From contig NZ_CP028271.1 in the NCBI RefSeq assembly GCF_009914055.1, positions 1,984,001 through 2,048,000 of the forward strand: DNA of 64,000 nucleotides, given 5' to 3'. Numbering within the stretch: the stretch's first letter is position 1; every line of letters begins with the position of its first letter. Made by a program: the position numbers and the translations under genes. Below the pieces are notes generated by a model. The model was not told the origin of the DNA and ran no database searches. It saw nothing but the letters and a program-made list of their open reading frames with translations. This stretch comes from Mixta intestinalis (lineage in GTDB: Bacteria; Pseudomonadota; Gammaproteobacteria; Enterobacterales; Enterobacteriaceae). This document shows, in pieces, positions 1 through 8,047 of this stretch.

Positions 1-21
1 GCAGTAGCGCTTTAACAACCT

Positions 22-37
22 TTCGCCAATTGGCGAA
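22..37. repeat. Perfect 16-bp palindrome downstream of wza
   Basis: TTCGCCAATTGGCGAA reads identically on both strands. It lies about 50 bases past the wza stop, in the gap before the next gene of the leftward operon, which is outside the window. As RNA it could form a short stem only with unpaired central bases, and no T-run follows, so it is not a standard terminator. Function unknown. Confidence 0.5.
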
Positions 38-86
38 CGACAAATATTCCCCACGCAAACAACGAGTATTGAATTAAACATACTCA

Positions 87-1217
87 TCACCAGTTTCTGA
101 TATCGTGCGCCGAATCGATGCTGTAACGTACGCTGTTGACGGTCGGTAGAAGCTGGTTGATAACGCGGTTCCAACGTGTCAGCGGCGTTGCAGTTACATA
201 GACGATGTCATACGGCTCGAGCTGGAATTCGGTACCCAGCACCATAGCCGTCGCATCGGCAGTGTTTAGCTGGTAAACATCGGCAATCTTGCCGCCCTGC
301 TGGCGATTAGGACGAATAACAAATACGCCAGTTGCGTTAGAGACTTCCTGATTCAGCCCTTCCGCATTGCCTAATGCTTCCGTTAGGGTCATACCGCTAC
401 GATCCATTTTCAACGTCTGCTGGCGCGTCACTTCGCCCATAACAAACACCTTCAGTTCGTCATTGCGCGGCACAAAGAGAATATCGCCCGAATAAAGCAG
501 GCGGTTCTGCGTCAGATCGCCGTTTTGCATCAGCGCCTGTAGTGAAATACGCTGCTCACGACCATTATGCGTCAGGATAACGTTGCGCCAGTCGGCATCC
601 GCTGCGAGACCACCTGCGGCGTTGATGGCATCCAGTACGGTCAGAGGAATATTTGTGATTGGCTGCTGACCGGAAGTACCTACTTCGCCAGTAACATAGG
701 CTTTCTGTGAGCGGAAGGCAGCGATATTGACATCAACCTGCGGGCTTTCAATATAGCTCGCCAGGCGACGCTGGATCTCACTACGCACTTGCTGAATAGT
801 TTTACCTACCACTTTAACTTTACCAATGTAGGGATAATAGATCGTCCCGTCTGAGTGCACCCAGTTGCCAGTATCGCTGGCGCTACGGTATTGCCCGGCA
901 GGTGTCGTCAGCTCGGGGTGATCCCAAACCGTGACGCTTAATACATCGCCTACGCCGATACGGTATTCGTAATTAGCCACTTCCTGGTCGAGCAAGGGGT
1001 TCGGTTGTGCTACAACAGGACGGTGGCGCAGCTGCTCCACCAGCATCGGCGTTAATGGGTATACATTAACCATTTTATTAATGTCATAGTCAGCGTCCTG
1101 CTGTTTAATAACATTTTTACCGCCAGTAGAAACATTTTGCCCTGGGACCACGGTACAGCCACTAATAAGTGAGATTGACACCAGTAACGGGGCCAACTTA
1201 AGTTTCGATTTCATCAT
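87..1217 (-). CDS. wza: Wza, outer-membrane polysaccharide export lipoprotein
   Basis: This is the octameric outer-membrane channel that exports group 1 capsule, colanic acid or amylovoran-type exopolysaccharide in the Wzy-dependent pathway. The 376-residue product matches the usual length (E. coli 379). A type II signal peptide ends in the lipobox LISG followed by Cys21. The polysaccharide export domain follows (about residues 85-175, with RIGVGDVLSVTVWDHPEL), then two SLBB-type repeats and a C-terminal amphipathic helix near LTRWNRVINQLLP. The frame begins with two adjacent ATGs and either could be the start. It is the first gene of a leftward operon whose later genes (expected wzb, wzc) lie beyond base 1. 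The long leader carries JUMPstart/ops, so RfaH control is expected. Confidence 0.96.
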   Translation of the reverse strand: MMKSKLKLAPLLVSISLISGCTVVPGQNVSTGGKNVIKQQDADYDINKMVNVYPLTPMLVEQLRHRPVVAQPNPLLDQEVANYEYRIGVGDVLSVTVWDHPELTTPAGQYRSASDTGNWVHSDGTIYYPYIGKVKVVGKTIQQVRSEIQRRLASYIESPQVDVNIAAFRSQKAYVTGEVGTSGQQPITNIPLTVLDAINAAGGLAADADWRNVILTHNGREQRISLQALMQNGDLTQNRLLYSGDILFVPRNDELKVFVMGEVTRQQTLKMDRSGMTLTEALGNAEGLNQEVSNATGVFVIRPNRQQGGKIADVYQLNTADATAMVLGTEFQLEPYDIVYVTATPLTRWNRVINQLLPTVNSVRYSIDSAHDIRNW

Positions 1218-1628
1218 TGAATTATCATCGCTATTGCTGATTTATTGTCTAAAGCGGTGTGTCGCCGCAAAAAAATGTTCATGAATAAACGTTAATTCAC
1301 GACCAATCTGCTCCAACTATTGCTGTTCCGTCATGAGATGTTTGCCCCTCGTTTTATGCATAAATGTTCCTGCCGCTAAAGCTGCTGAGTCCAACACCTG
1401 GCGCTAATGGTGGCAGCCCGCCCTCCTGTTCAATCCCTGAATGCAGCCTGTCTGTTCTCATTAACTGTTACGTCACTATCTGGATACGTAGCGGTTAATG
1501 TGGTGTACGCCAGGCTACCGTTAGAACTCTATATTCTGTCGCATTTAGTTGGCGTTAGTCTTAAAACAACAGAAAACTATAAATTACTATTGACGTGTAT
1601 ATTATGTTCGCTGCATGAGCGCTTAAGC

Positions 1629-1664
1629 ACGCTACCGCCCCTGGCTTTCAGCTACCAATGCTGT
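1629..1664 (-). promoter_or_regulatory. JUMPstart sequence with ops element (RfaH recruitment)
   Basis: Read on the minus strand, the segment contains CATTGGTAGCTG, then AGCCAGGGGCGGTAGCGTG. This is the JUMPstart consensus found upstream of capsule, LPS and colanic acid operons. The 8-base ops core GGCGGTAG lies at 1632-1639. By established knowledge of this element, paused RNA polymerase recruits RfaH here and becomes resistant to termination through the long polysaccharide operon. It faces wza, about 410 bases upstream of its start codon. Confidence 0.93.
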
Positions 1665-2114
1665 TTAATCAGAAACAAGGCTATATAGTGAAGCGTGAAA
1701 CGAACGGGCTTTATAAGTTTCTTAAAAGCGCGAGAAATAGCGCTTTTATCAGAGTGCGCTGCGTTAAACCGCAACAATTATCTCGGTTCGATCACATAAG
1801 TTATGGCTAGATTTTTATACTATTGACTGGTTGTGACAAGCTTGAGGAAGCAGATCCATAGCACTTTCAGAATAAGACTAAGATTTATAAAAATTAAACT
1901 TTTTAATTCAGCAACTTAAAGCAATCGAACCTTTCTTTTTTTTCCAGATAATTCCGGCTTGATAATAACATTTATCCACCGACACGAATAAAACCCGTTT
2001 ATTTCACCAGCAAATGTTAATAGTTCACGCCTGTCATTCTTGATTAAAAATCTATAATTTCAACTCTAACCTGATGTCTGATGAGTATTGAATAAGGCTT
2101 GTCGGTTTTTTATT

Positions 2115-2128
2115 TAGGATTAATCTCA
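2115..2128 (-). promoter_or_regulatory. Probable RcsAB box for the wza operon
   Basis: On the minus strand the 14 bases read TGAGATTAATCCTA. This fits the RcsA-RcsB heterodimer box of colanic acid and amylovoran promoters (TRVGAAWAWTSYGA) at 12 of 14 positions. It lies upstream of the JUMPstart in the expected orientation. It is also only about 75 bases from yegH, so it could influence both divergent genes. No binding data are available here; the call rests on motif and position. Confidence 0.6.
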
Positions 2129-2204
2129 GAAAACGTTGTGTTTTCATTATTGTGATCCCATCATCGATTAAGGTAATTAATCACTTCACAAGGTGTAAAA
2201 AGGT

Positions 2205-3782
2205 ATGGAATGGATCGCCGATCCGTCAATCTGGGCTGGACTGGTTACGCTAATAGTTCTGGAGCTGGTACTGGGAATTGATAATCTGGTTTTTATCGCT
2301 ATTTTGGCGGAGAAACTGCCCGCAGCACAGCGCGATCGCGCAAGGGTTACCGGTCTGCTGTTGGCGCTGATAATGCGCCTGGTATTACTGGCTTCTATCT
2401 CATGGCTCACCGGGCTAACGCGCCCACTTTTCACACTTTTTTCCCACGGCTTTAGCGCCCGCGATCTTATTATGCTGATCGGCGGCGTTTTTTTGCTATT
2501 TAAAGCCACAATGGAACTTAACGAGCGGCTGGAAGGCAGCGATCTGGATGATAAGCCCCAGAAGCACGGTGCCCGCTTCTGGCCAGTGGTAGCGCAGATT
2601 GTGGTACTGGACGCGGTCTTCTCCCTTGATGCGGTAATCACTGCCGTCGGAATGGTTGATCATTTGCTGGTGATGATGGCAGCGGTAGTTATCGCCATTT
2701 TCCTGATGATTCTCGCCAGCAAACCTCTTACCCGCTTCGTCAATGGTCATCCCACCATTGTTATCCTCTGCCTGAGCTTCCTGTTAATGATCGGCTTCAG
2801 CCTGATTGCAGAAGGGTTTGGCTTTCATATTCCCAAAGGTTATCTCTACGCGGCGATTGGCTTCTCTATTTTGATCGAATCGTTTAACCAGCTGTCACAG
2901 TTCAACCGCCGCCGTTTCCTTTCAGCAAAGATGCCGTTGCGTAAACGCACCGCAGAGGCGGTTTTGCATCTGCTGCGCGGTGAAAGTACCGAGGCAGAGC
3001 TGGATCGCGATACCGCGTCACTGGTAGCCGACGCCAGCGAACAGGGTGCGGTATTTAATAAGCAGGAACGCCAGATGATCGTGCGCGTAATGGGGATGGC
3101 ACAGCGCAGTGTCAGCAGCATAATGACCTCCCGTCACGATATTGAGCATATCGATCTCAGCGACAGCCCTGAAAAGATCATGGCGCAGCTGGATAATAAC
3201 CAGCATACGCGCCTGCTGGTGACGGAAAACGGCAACGAGCCGCTCGGCGTCGTTCACGTCATCGATCTGCTACATCAGACGCTGCATACCCACTCCCTTG
3301 ATCTGCGGGCGCTTATCCGCCAGCCGCTGGTATTTCCTGAGCAGCTAACGCTGCTGCTGGCACTGGAGCAATTTCGCAGCGCCCGCACCCACTTCGCTTT
3401 TGTGGTTGATGAGTTTGGCTCCGTAGAAGGCGTGGTGACGCTTAGCGACGTCATGGAAACTATCGCCGGTAACCTGCCTAATGAGAGCGAAGAGGTAGAC
3501 GCACGTTATGATATTCGCCAGAACGATGATGGCAGCTGGCTGGCAAATGGCCACATGCCGCTCGACGATTTGGTGATGTATATCGAACTGCCACTGAATG
3601 AAAAACGGGATTATCACACTATCGCCGGCCTGTTGATGGATCGTCTCCAGCATATTCCTCAGCCGGGAGAAGAACTACAGGTAGGCGATTATCTGTTTCG
3701 CACGCTGGAAGTGGAAAGCCACCGGGTACAGAAAGTACAAATCGTGCCGCTACAGCAGCCTGAACCTGACTATGAGGTATAG
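2205..3782 (+). CDS. yegH: YegH, TerC-family membrane protein with CBS and CorC/HlyC domains
   Basis: The 525-residue inner-membrane protein has an N-terminal TerC-like region of about seven hydrophobic segments (residues 10-240, with LELVLGIDNLVFIAIL and VVLDAVFSLDAVITAV, the paired acidic metal-site motifs of this family). A cytoplasmic CBS pair follows (about 300-430), then a CorC/HlyC C-terminal domain (about 440-520). TerC proteins are linked to metal-ion export; the substrate of YegH is not established. The start is set by AAAAGG six bases before the ATG. It diverges from wza, as in E. coli, and a hairpin terminator separates it from convergent asmA. Confidence 0.92.
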   Translation: MEWIADPSIWAGLVTLIVLELVLGIDNLVFIAILAEKLPAAQRDRARVTGLLLALIMRLVLLASISWLTGLTRPLFTLFSHGFSARDLIMLIGGVFLLFKATMELNERLEGSDLDDKPQKHGARFWPVVAQIVVLDAVFSLDAVITAVGMVDHLLVMMAAVVIAIFLMILASKPLTRFVNGHPTIVILCLSFLLMIGFSLIAEGFGFHIPKGYLYAAIGFSILIESFNQLSQFNRRRFLSAKMPLRKRTAEAVLHLLRGESTEAELDRDTASLVADASEQGAVFNKQERQMIVRVMGMAQRSVSSIMTSRHDIEHIDLSDSPEKIMAQLDNNQHTRLLVTENGNEPLGVVHVIDLLHQTLHTHSLDLRALIRQPLVFPEQLTLLLALEQFRSARTHFAFVVDEFGSVEGVVTLSDVMETIAGNLPNESEEVDARYDIRQNDDGSWLANGHMPLDDLVMYIELPLNEKRDYHTIAGLLMDRLQHIPQPGEELQVGDYLFRTLEVESHRVQKVQIVPLQQPEPDYEV

Positions 3783-3834
3783 CGGGTAAAACCGTGGCGG
3801 CAGCGCAACGCTATCCGTTACGTAAACCATAAAC

Positions 3835-3860
3835 AACGGCGCCGTAAAGGGCGCCGTTTT
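3835..3860. terminator. Bidirectional terminator between yegH and asmA
   Basis: A 9-bp perfect stem (AACGGCGCC / GGCGCCGTT) with a 6-base loop is followed by T residues on the plus strand and an A-rich stretch on the other side. It sits between the convergent ends of yegH and asmA and can serve both. Confidence 0.85.
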
Positions 3861-3872
3861 GCGTAATATGTC

Positions 3873-5684
3873 TCAATGGGACGAGGCGTTATCGGGATGA
3901 CGCGCTTTCCACTCGTCAATACGCGTTTTAGCTTCCGTTTCCAGGCGCTGGCGCAGCAGCTGATCGACCTGCAGGTTATATTGCAGATTATCCCATCCGC
4001 CATAGAGCCTCAGCGGTATCGCAGACTGCCGTAGTGCCGCGATCAGCGCGTTATCGCCTTTCCAGCCCTGCGTAACCTGTATCCCGAAGGTGATATCGCA
4101 CTGGCGGCGGGCCAGATCGATCTGCCCTCCCCCGCTCAGCTGAAAGCGCGAGGTACCGCCCTGAAGCGCCTGCAAACTAAGCAATCCATCATGCAGCGTT
4201 GCCTTTGCCTGTAGCTTATCCATACGGGTCAGATTACTGTCATCCGTATCTTCTTCGCTGCTGACGCGATCGCTATTGCGCGCCACCGCACGTTGTACCA
4301 GCTGCTGAAAATTCATGCCGATAATCTGCGCCGAAGTCAGCTCAATGTCCGCCTCACCGCGCCAGCGATGGTGAAAATCAGCCACGCTCAGCCCGCTGCC
4401 GTTTAGCCTGCCCGTTAACGACAGCTGACCGTCCAGCGTCGGCGGCAGAGAAAAGGCTTCCAGCAACGGCGCCAGCGTAATATTACGTAGCGTAGGATGT
4501 AATACCGCCTGTACCGGCGTGCTACGCATATCAAGCGTGCCGGGCAGAGAAAACTCGCCTGCGCCTGCATGACCAGAAAAGGTTTTTAACGCCACTTCGC
4601 CCTGCTGATTATCCGCATCCAGCGCAACCTGTTGCAGATCCATACCCCGCCAGCGCAGCGCATCAACCCGCAGCTTCAGCGCGGCGGTTATCCCATTCAA
4701 AGGCTGATCTTCGCCGCGCACCGGCTCGGCTATTACCGGCGGACGTACGCTTACCGCAGCCGATGTGACATCGGGAGCCGCTGATGAGCGATTCAGCCCC
4801 ATCAGCGTATCAAGATCGAGGCGCGGTGCATGTATATCGATAGCGAAAGCTGGTTTAGTACTCAGGCTGCCGCTGATGGTGCCATTCAGCTGGCTTTCTC
4901 CCAGCGTCAGCGCCATGTTACGCAACGCGAAACGCTGGCTGTCATTAAGCCATTCCGCCTGCAGGCTGCCTTTCCCCTGCACGCCCGTCGCAGGTAAACC
5001 AGCACCGCGCAGCTGCCAGCTAAGCTCCTCAACAGCGCCGCTGAGACGATGTGGATATTCCGCGACATTCATCGTGCCGTTTAGCGCCAACTGTAGCTCA
5101 CGCTGATCGCGACTGACGCGTGTCACCAACGACAGCATCGCTTCCTGTCGGTTATCCTGCGTCAACGTAAGATTAAGGTCGCGGAAATTGATCTCTTCGC
5201 CCTGCCGCGGCTGCCAAATCAGCAGGCTGTCCGTCACCTCAAGGCTGTTAATATCGAACGTCCAGCCTCTGACAGGTTCGGCAGGCGCAGAATCGGAGGG
5301 GCCGACCGGCGCATCATCCGGACGTCGCGCGTCGCTCTCCGGCGTCAGGCGCACCACGGCGTTTTTCAGCATCACCTGTTTAACGCTGAGCTGATGGGAA
5401 AGTAAAGGCAGGAGATGGACATCGAGGCGCATATTTTCCGCCATCACGACCGGCTGCTGCGCCCCAGGCGCGGTAACCGACATCCGCCCAGCGAGAATGC
5501 TGAGCTGCGGCCAGACGTGCCAGCGCAGATCGCCTTCAATGCGCAACTGATAGCCGCTGCGCTGCTCGACTTGCTGCACCATGTAGTTACGAAAATCGTT
5601 GGGATTCACCAACAATACCAGCGTGGTCATCCCAGCCACAATGACGACGAATAAAATGGCCAGCGTGGTAATTAATCGTCTCAT
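3873..5684 (-). CDS. asmA: AsmA, inner-membrane-anchored AsmA-like lipid transport/assembly protein
   Basis: The 603-residue protein (E. coli 617) has one N-terminal transmembrane anchor (about residues 4-26), then a long periplasmic region starting with the conserved NPNDFRNYMVQQVEQRSGYQL AsmA motif and ending in the AsmA C-terminal domain. AsmA-family proteins belong to the bridge-like lipid transporter group with TamB and YhdP and affect outer-membrane composition. It is the last gene of the leftward set udk-dcd-asmA, starting 20 bases after dcd. The C-terminal tail is charged (RLETEAKTRIDEWKARHPDN). Confidence 0.94.
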   Translation of the reverse strand: MRRLITTLAILFVVIVAGMTTLVLLVNPNDFRNYMVQQVEQRSGYQLRIEGDLRWHVWPQLSILAGRMSVTAPGAQQPVVMAENMRLDVHLLPLLSHQLSVKQVMLKNAVVRLTPESDARRPDDAPVGPSDSAPAEPVRGWTFDINSLEVTDSLLIWQPRQGEEINFRDLNLTLTQDNRQEAMLSLVTRVSRDQRELQLALNGTMNVAEYPHRLSGAVEELSWQLRGAGLPATGVQGKGSLQAEWLNDSQRFALRNMALTLGESQLNGTISGSLSTKPAFAIDIHAPRLDLDTLMGLNRSSAAPDVTSAAVSVRPPVIAEPVRGEDQPLNGITAALKLRVDALRWRGMDLQQVALDADNQQGEVALKTFSGHAGAGEFSLPGTLDMRSTPVQAVLHPTLRNITLAPLLEAFSLPPTLDGQLSLTGRLNGSGLSVADFHHRWRGEADIELTSAQIIGMNFQQLVQRAVARNSDRVSSEEDTDDSNLTRMDKLQAKATLHDGLLSLQALQGGTSRFQLSGGGQIDLARRQCDITFGIQVTQGWKGDNALIAALRQSAIPLRLYGGWDNLQYNLQVDQLLRQRLETEAKTRIDEWKARHPDNASSH

Positions 5685-5704
5685 CCCATCCCCTGTTCAG
5701 GCAG

Positions 5705-6286
5705 TTAATCTTTATCGATACGGCTGGCGACCGCGCCCTGCTGTCCTTTGTATTTCGCATCTTCCCGACGATTATACGGACGCGCAGCAGGGCCGGAAAG
5801 CGGCTCAAAGCTCAACGCACCGATAAGCATTCCCGGACGCAGCGCCAGCGGCAATTTCCCTGAATTATAGAACTCCAGCACGATCCGGCCCTGCCAACCC
5901 GGATCGATACGGTGCGCGGTCACGTGCACCATCAGCCCAAGACGCGCCAGCGAAGAGCGTCCGTCCAGCCAGCCGACCAGATCGTCAGGCAGCGTCACCG
6001 ACTCCAGCGTGACCGCCAGCGCCAGTTCGCCCGGATGGAGGAAAAACGCCTCGCCTTCCGGCAGCACAATTTCATCACTCATCACCCGATCGAGCGCCGC
6101 GCTTACTTCATGCTTCGGGCCGCTCAAATCGATATAGGCGGCGGTATGGCCGCGAAAAGTACGGAACTGGTTACCGAGCCGCACGTCAACGGTCGCGCCG
6201 TTAATCCGTTCCACCGGCGGACGCGGCGAAATAACCAACTTGCCGTTATCGAGCCAGGCTTCAATATCGCGATCGCATAATCTCAT
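5705..6286 (-). CDS. dcd: dCTP deaminase
   Basis: The enzyme deaminates dCTP to dUTP, the main route to dTMP precursors in enteric bacteria. It is a homotrimer of the dUTPase fold. The 193-residue length equals E. coli Dcd. Family blocks are clear: MRLCDRDIEAWL at the start, DGRSSLARLGLMVHVTAHRIDPGW in the middle (catalytic Glu in the nearby LVGW-DGRSS/VTLE region), and the substrate-binding C-terminus YNRREDAKYKGQQGAVASRI. It lies 43 bases after udk and 20 bases before asmA, consistent with one transcript. Confidence 0.97.
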   Translation of the reverse strand: MRLCDRDIEAWLDNGKLVISPRPPVERINGATVDVRLGNQFRTFRGHTAAYIDLSGPKHEVSAALDRVMSDEIVLPEGEAFFLHPGELALAVTLESVTLPDDLVGWLDGRSSLARLGLMVHVTAHRIDPGWQGRIVLEFYNSGKLPLALRPGMLIGALSFEPLSGPAARPYNRREDAKYKGQQGAVASRIDKD

Positions 6287-6329
6287 TGTTCTTAACTCTC
6301 CTTTGCTTCAGCGTTGCCAACGGCCTCTC

Positions 6330-6971
6330 TTATTCAAAAAACTGATTGATCTTGGCTTTCAGAATATCAATGGCGATGCGGTTTTTGCCGCCGCGCGGCA
6401 CGATGATATCGGCATACTGTTTTGAAGGTTCGATAAACTGCAAAAACATCGGACGCACGGTTTTCTGATACTGCGCCATGACCGAATCCATCGACCGTCC
6501 ACGTTCATTAACGTCGCGTTTCATACGACGCATCAAACAGATATCCAGCGGCGTATCGACAAAAATAGAGAAGTTCATCTCTTCGCGCAGGCGTGCATCG
6601 GTTAATAACAGGATGCCTTCCAGAATAATGACTTTCTTCGGTGCCAGCTGTACCGTCTGCTGAGTGCGCGTATGCTCAACGTAGCTGTAAACCGGCAGAT
6701 CGATATGCTGCCCCAATTTTAACGCCCGCAGATGCTGTAACAGCAAATCGTGATCCATCGCGCTGGGGTGGTCATAGTTAGTTTTAACCCGCTCTTCCAT
6801 AGTGAGATGGCTTTGGTCTTTGTAGTAACTGTCCTCAGGAATCACGCCAATATGTTCATCGCCGACCTGGTCGCGAATCTCGCGATACAGCGTGCTGGCA
6901 ATTAAACTTTTTCCTGATGCAGATGCGCCTGCGATACCTACAATGACGCATTGATGAGACTTGTCAGTCAT
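6330..6971 (-). CDS. udk: Uridine kinase
   Basis: The enzyme phosphorylates uridine and cytidine to UMP and CMP using ATP or GTP in pyrimidine salvage. The P-loop GIAGASASGKS is at residues 12-22 from the chosen start. Conserved VIPEDSYYKD, NYDHPSAMD and the lid segment with RRMKRDVNERGR follow. I chose MTDKSHQC at 6971 because it gives 213 residues, the same as E. coli Udk, and has CAGG about 12 bases upstream. The frame stays open for 19 more codons upstream but that part is unlike the family. Confidence 0.96.
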   Translation of the reverse strand: MTDKSHQCVIVGIAGASASGKSLIASTLYREIRDQVGDEHIGVIPEDSYYKDQSHLTMEERVKTNYDHPSAMDHDLLLQHLRALKLGQHIDLPVYSYVEHTRTQQTVQLAPKKVIILEGILLLTDARLREEMNFSIFVDTPLDICLMRRMKRDVNERGRSMDSVMAQYQKTVRPMFLQFIEPSKQYADIIVPRGGKNRIAIDILKAKINQFFE

Positions 6972-7294
6972 AAAATTAAAGACCTGATAACTGTGTGACG
7001 TGGCACCAAAGCGATATAAAAACATCATCTTTAGCGTTCAGTCAGATATTGAGAGGGTTAACTGGCGGCAATTATAGGGATATCGCTGATGCGATGCCAG
7101 AAAAAAGCGGCCCGGCGCGGGCGGGCTGGCGTTATGCGTGGCTGAACGCACGCTTTTCAGACTTTCTCCTTTAGCGCTGTCAGGTTTTCATCGATAAACT
7201 GCTGTACGTGCGTAACGTCTTATTTTTTATTTACCGCGTTGCGCGCGCCCTGCGTCCGTTGACGGAGGGTATCCACATAAATATAAGGTTAGCT

Positions 7295-7936
7295 ATGTCC
7301 TGGAGAACGATTACCTATTTTGGCGACAGCATGTTGCTGATCCCCACAGCAATCCTTATCGCGTTAATTCTGCCGTGGAAAAGCGATGACCGCCGTACGA
7401 TATGGTGCTGGATACTGGCCTTCGGTCTGGCTGGCCTGATTGTCAGCGTGTCGAAAATTTTATTTATGGGATTCGGTATCGGCAGCGCACGTTTCAATTT
7501 CACCGGCTTCAGCGGCCACAGCGCAATGTCGGCCACGCTCTGGCCCGTCATGTTGTGGCTGCTGTCAGGTCGTTTACCGGCTTTCTGGCGCGGCGTGGCA
7601 GTGACTATTGGTTACATGGTGCCGTTGCTGGTAGGCGCATCGCGCCTGGTTCTGCATGCGCATTCAAAAAGCGAGGTGGCTGCCGGGCTGCTGCTGGGCT
7701 TTACCCTCAGCACGCTGTTCCTGATATCACAGCGGCATACGCAGCTGAAAGGTTTCTCTTTGCCACAGCTTAGCGCGGCACTGGTTCTGCCGCTGATCAT
7801 TATGGGCCACGGACGCATCGCAACAACGCAAAATTTTCTTGAACACCTGTCTGCCGATATTGCCGGGCTGGAGAAGCCCTGGACGCGTGCCGACCTGTTA
7901 AAACAGCGAGAGGCCGGTTATCAATCCTTTGAATAG
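7295..7936 (+). CDS. PAP2-family membrane phosphatase
   Basis: This is a polytopic membrane protein with the phosphatidic-acid-phosphatase type 2 motifs GFSGHSAMS (conserved His of motif 2) and SRLVLHAHSKSEV (motif 3, with the catalytic His and an acidic residue E where D is usual). Motif 1 is reduced to K-x-LFMGFGIGSAR. Likely substrates are lipid phosphates or undecaprenyl pyrophosphate, but none can be named from sequence. I chose the ATG at 7295 (213 residues), preceded by AAGGTT; a GTG at 7208 would add 29 residues without a visible ribosome site. It lies between divergent udk and yegE. Confidence 0.82.
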   Translation: MSWRTITYFGDSMLLIPTAILIALILPWKSDDRRTIWCWILAFGLAGLIVSVSKILFMGFGIGSARFNFTGFSGHSAMSATLWPVMLWLLSGRLPAFWRGVAVTIGYMVPLLVGASRLVLHAHSKSEVAAGLLLGFTLSTLFLISQRHTQLKGFSLPQLSAALVLPLIIMGHGRIATTQNFLEHLSADIAGLEKPWTRADLLKQREAGYQSFE

Positions 7937-8047
7937 CGCAGCGATTTCTGCGGTTGGCAACAGGTCAGGTTAGCCAGGCTGTGCTAGCATCACGGTAGTG
8001 ATATCACGCCTGTTCAGCAGTGGCTGGCAGGCCAGCCGGACTCGTGG

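Larger units (their letters stand above)
1218..2204. other. Divergent wza/yegH control region and long wza leader
   Basis: This 987-base stretch has no convincing gene. It carries the JUMPstart/ops element about 410 bases before wza, and a likely RcsAB box near the yegH side. The remainder is AT-rich, as is usual for regulated exopolysaccharide promoters. A 93-codon frame at 1407-1688 runs antisense through the JUMPstart and is not credible. I could not fix the wza transcription start. The yegH ribosome site (AAAAGG just before the ATG) closes the region. Confidence 0.6.

Noticed and set aside
1407..1688. 93-codon frame in the wza-yegH gap
   Set aside because: It runs antisense across the JUMPstart/ops element; no ribosome site and no sensible protein features.
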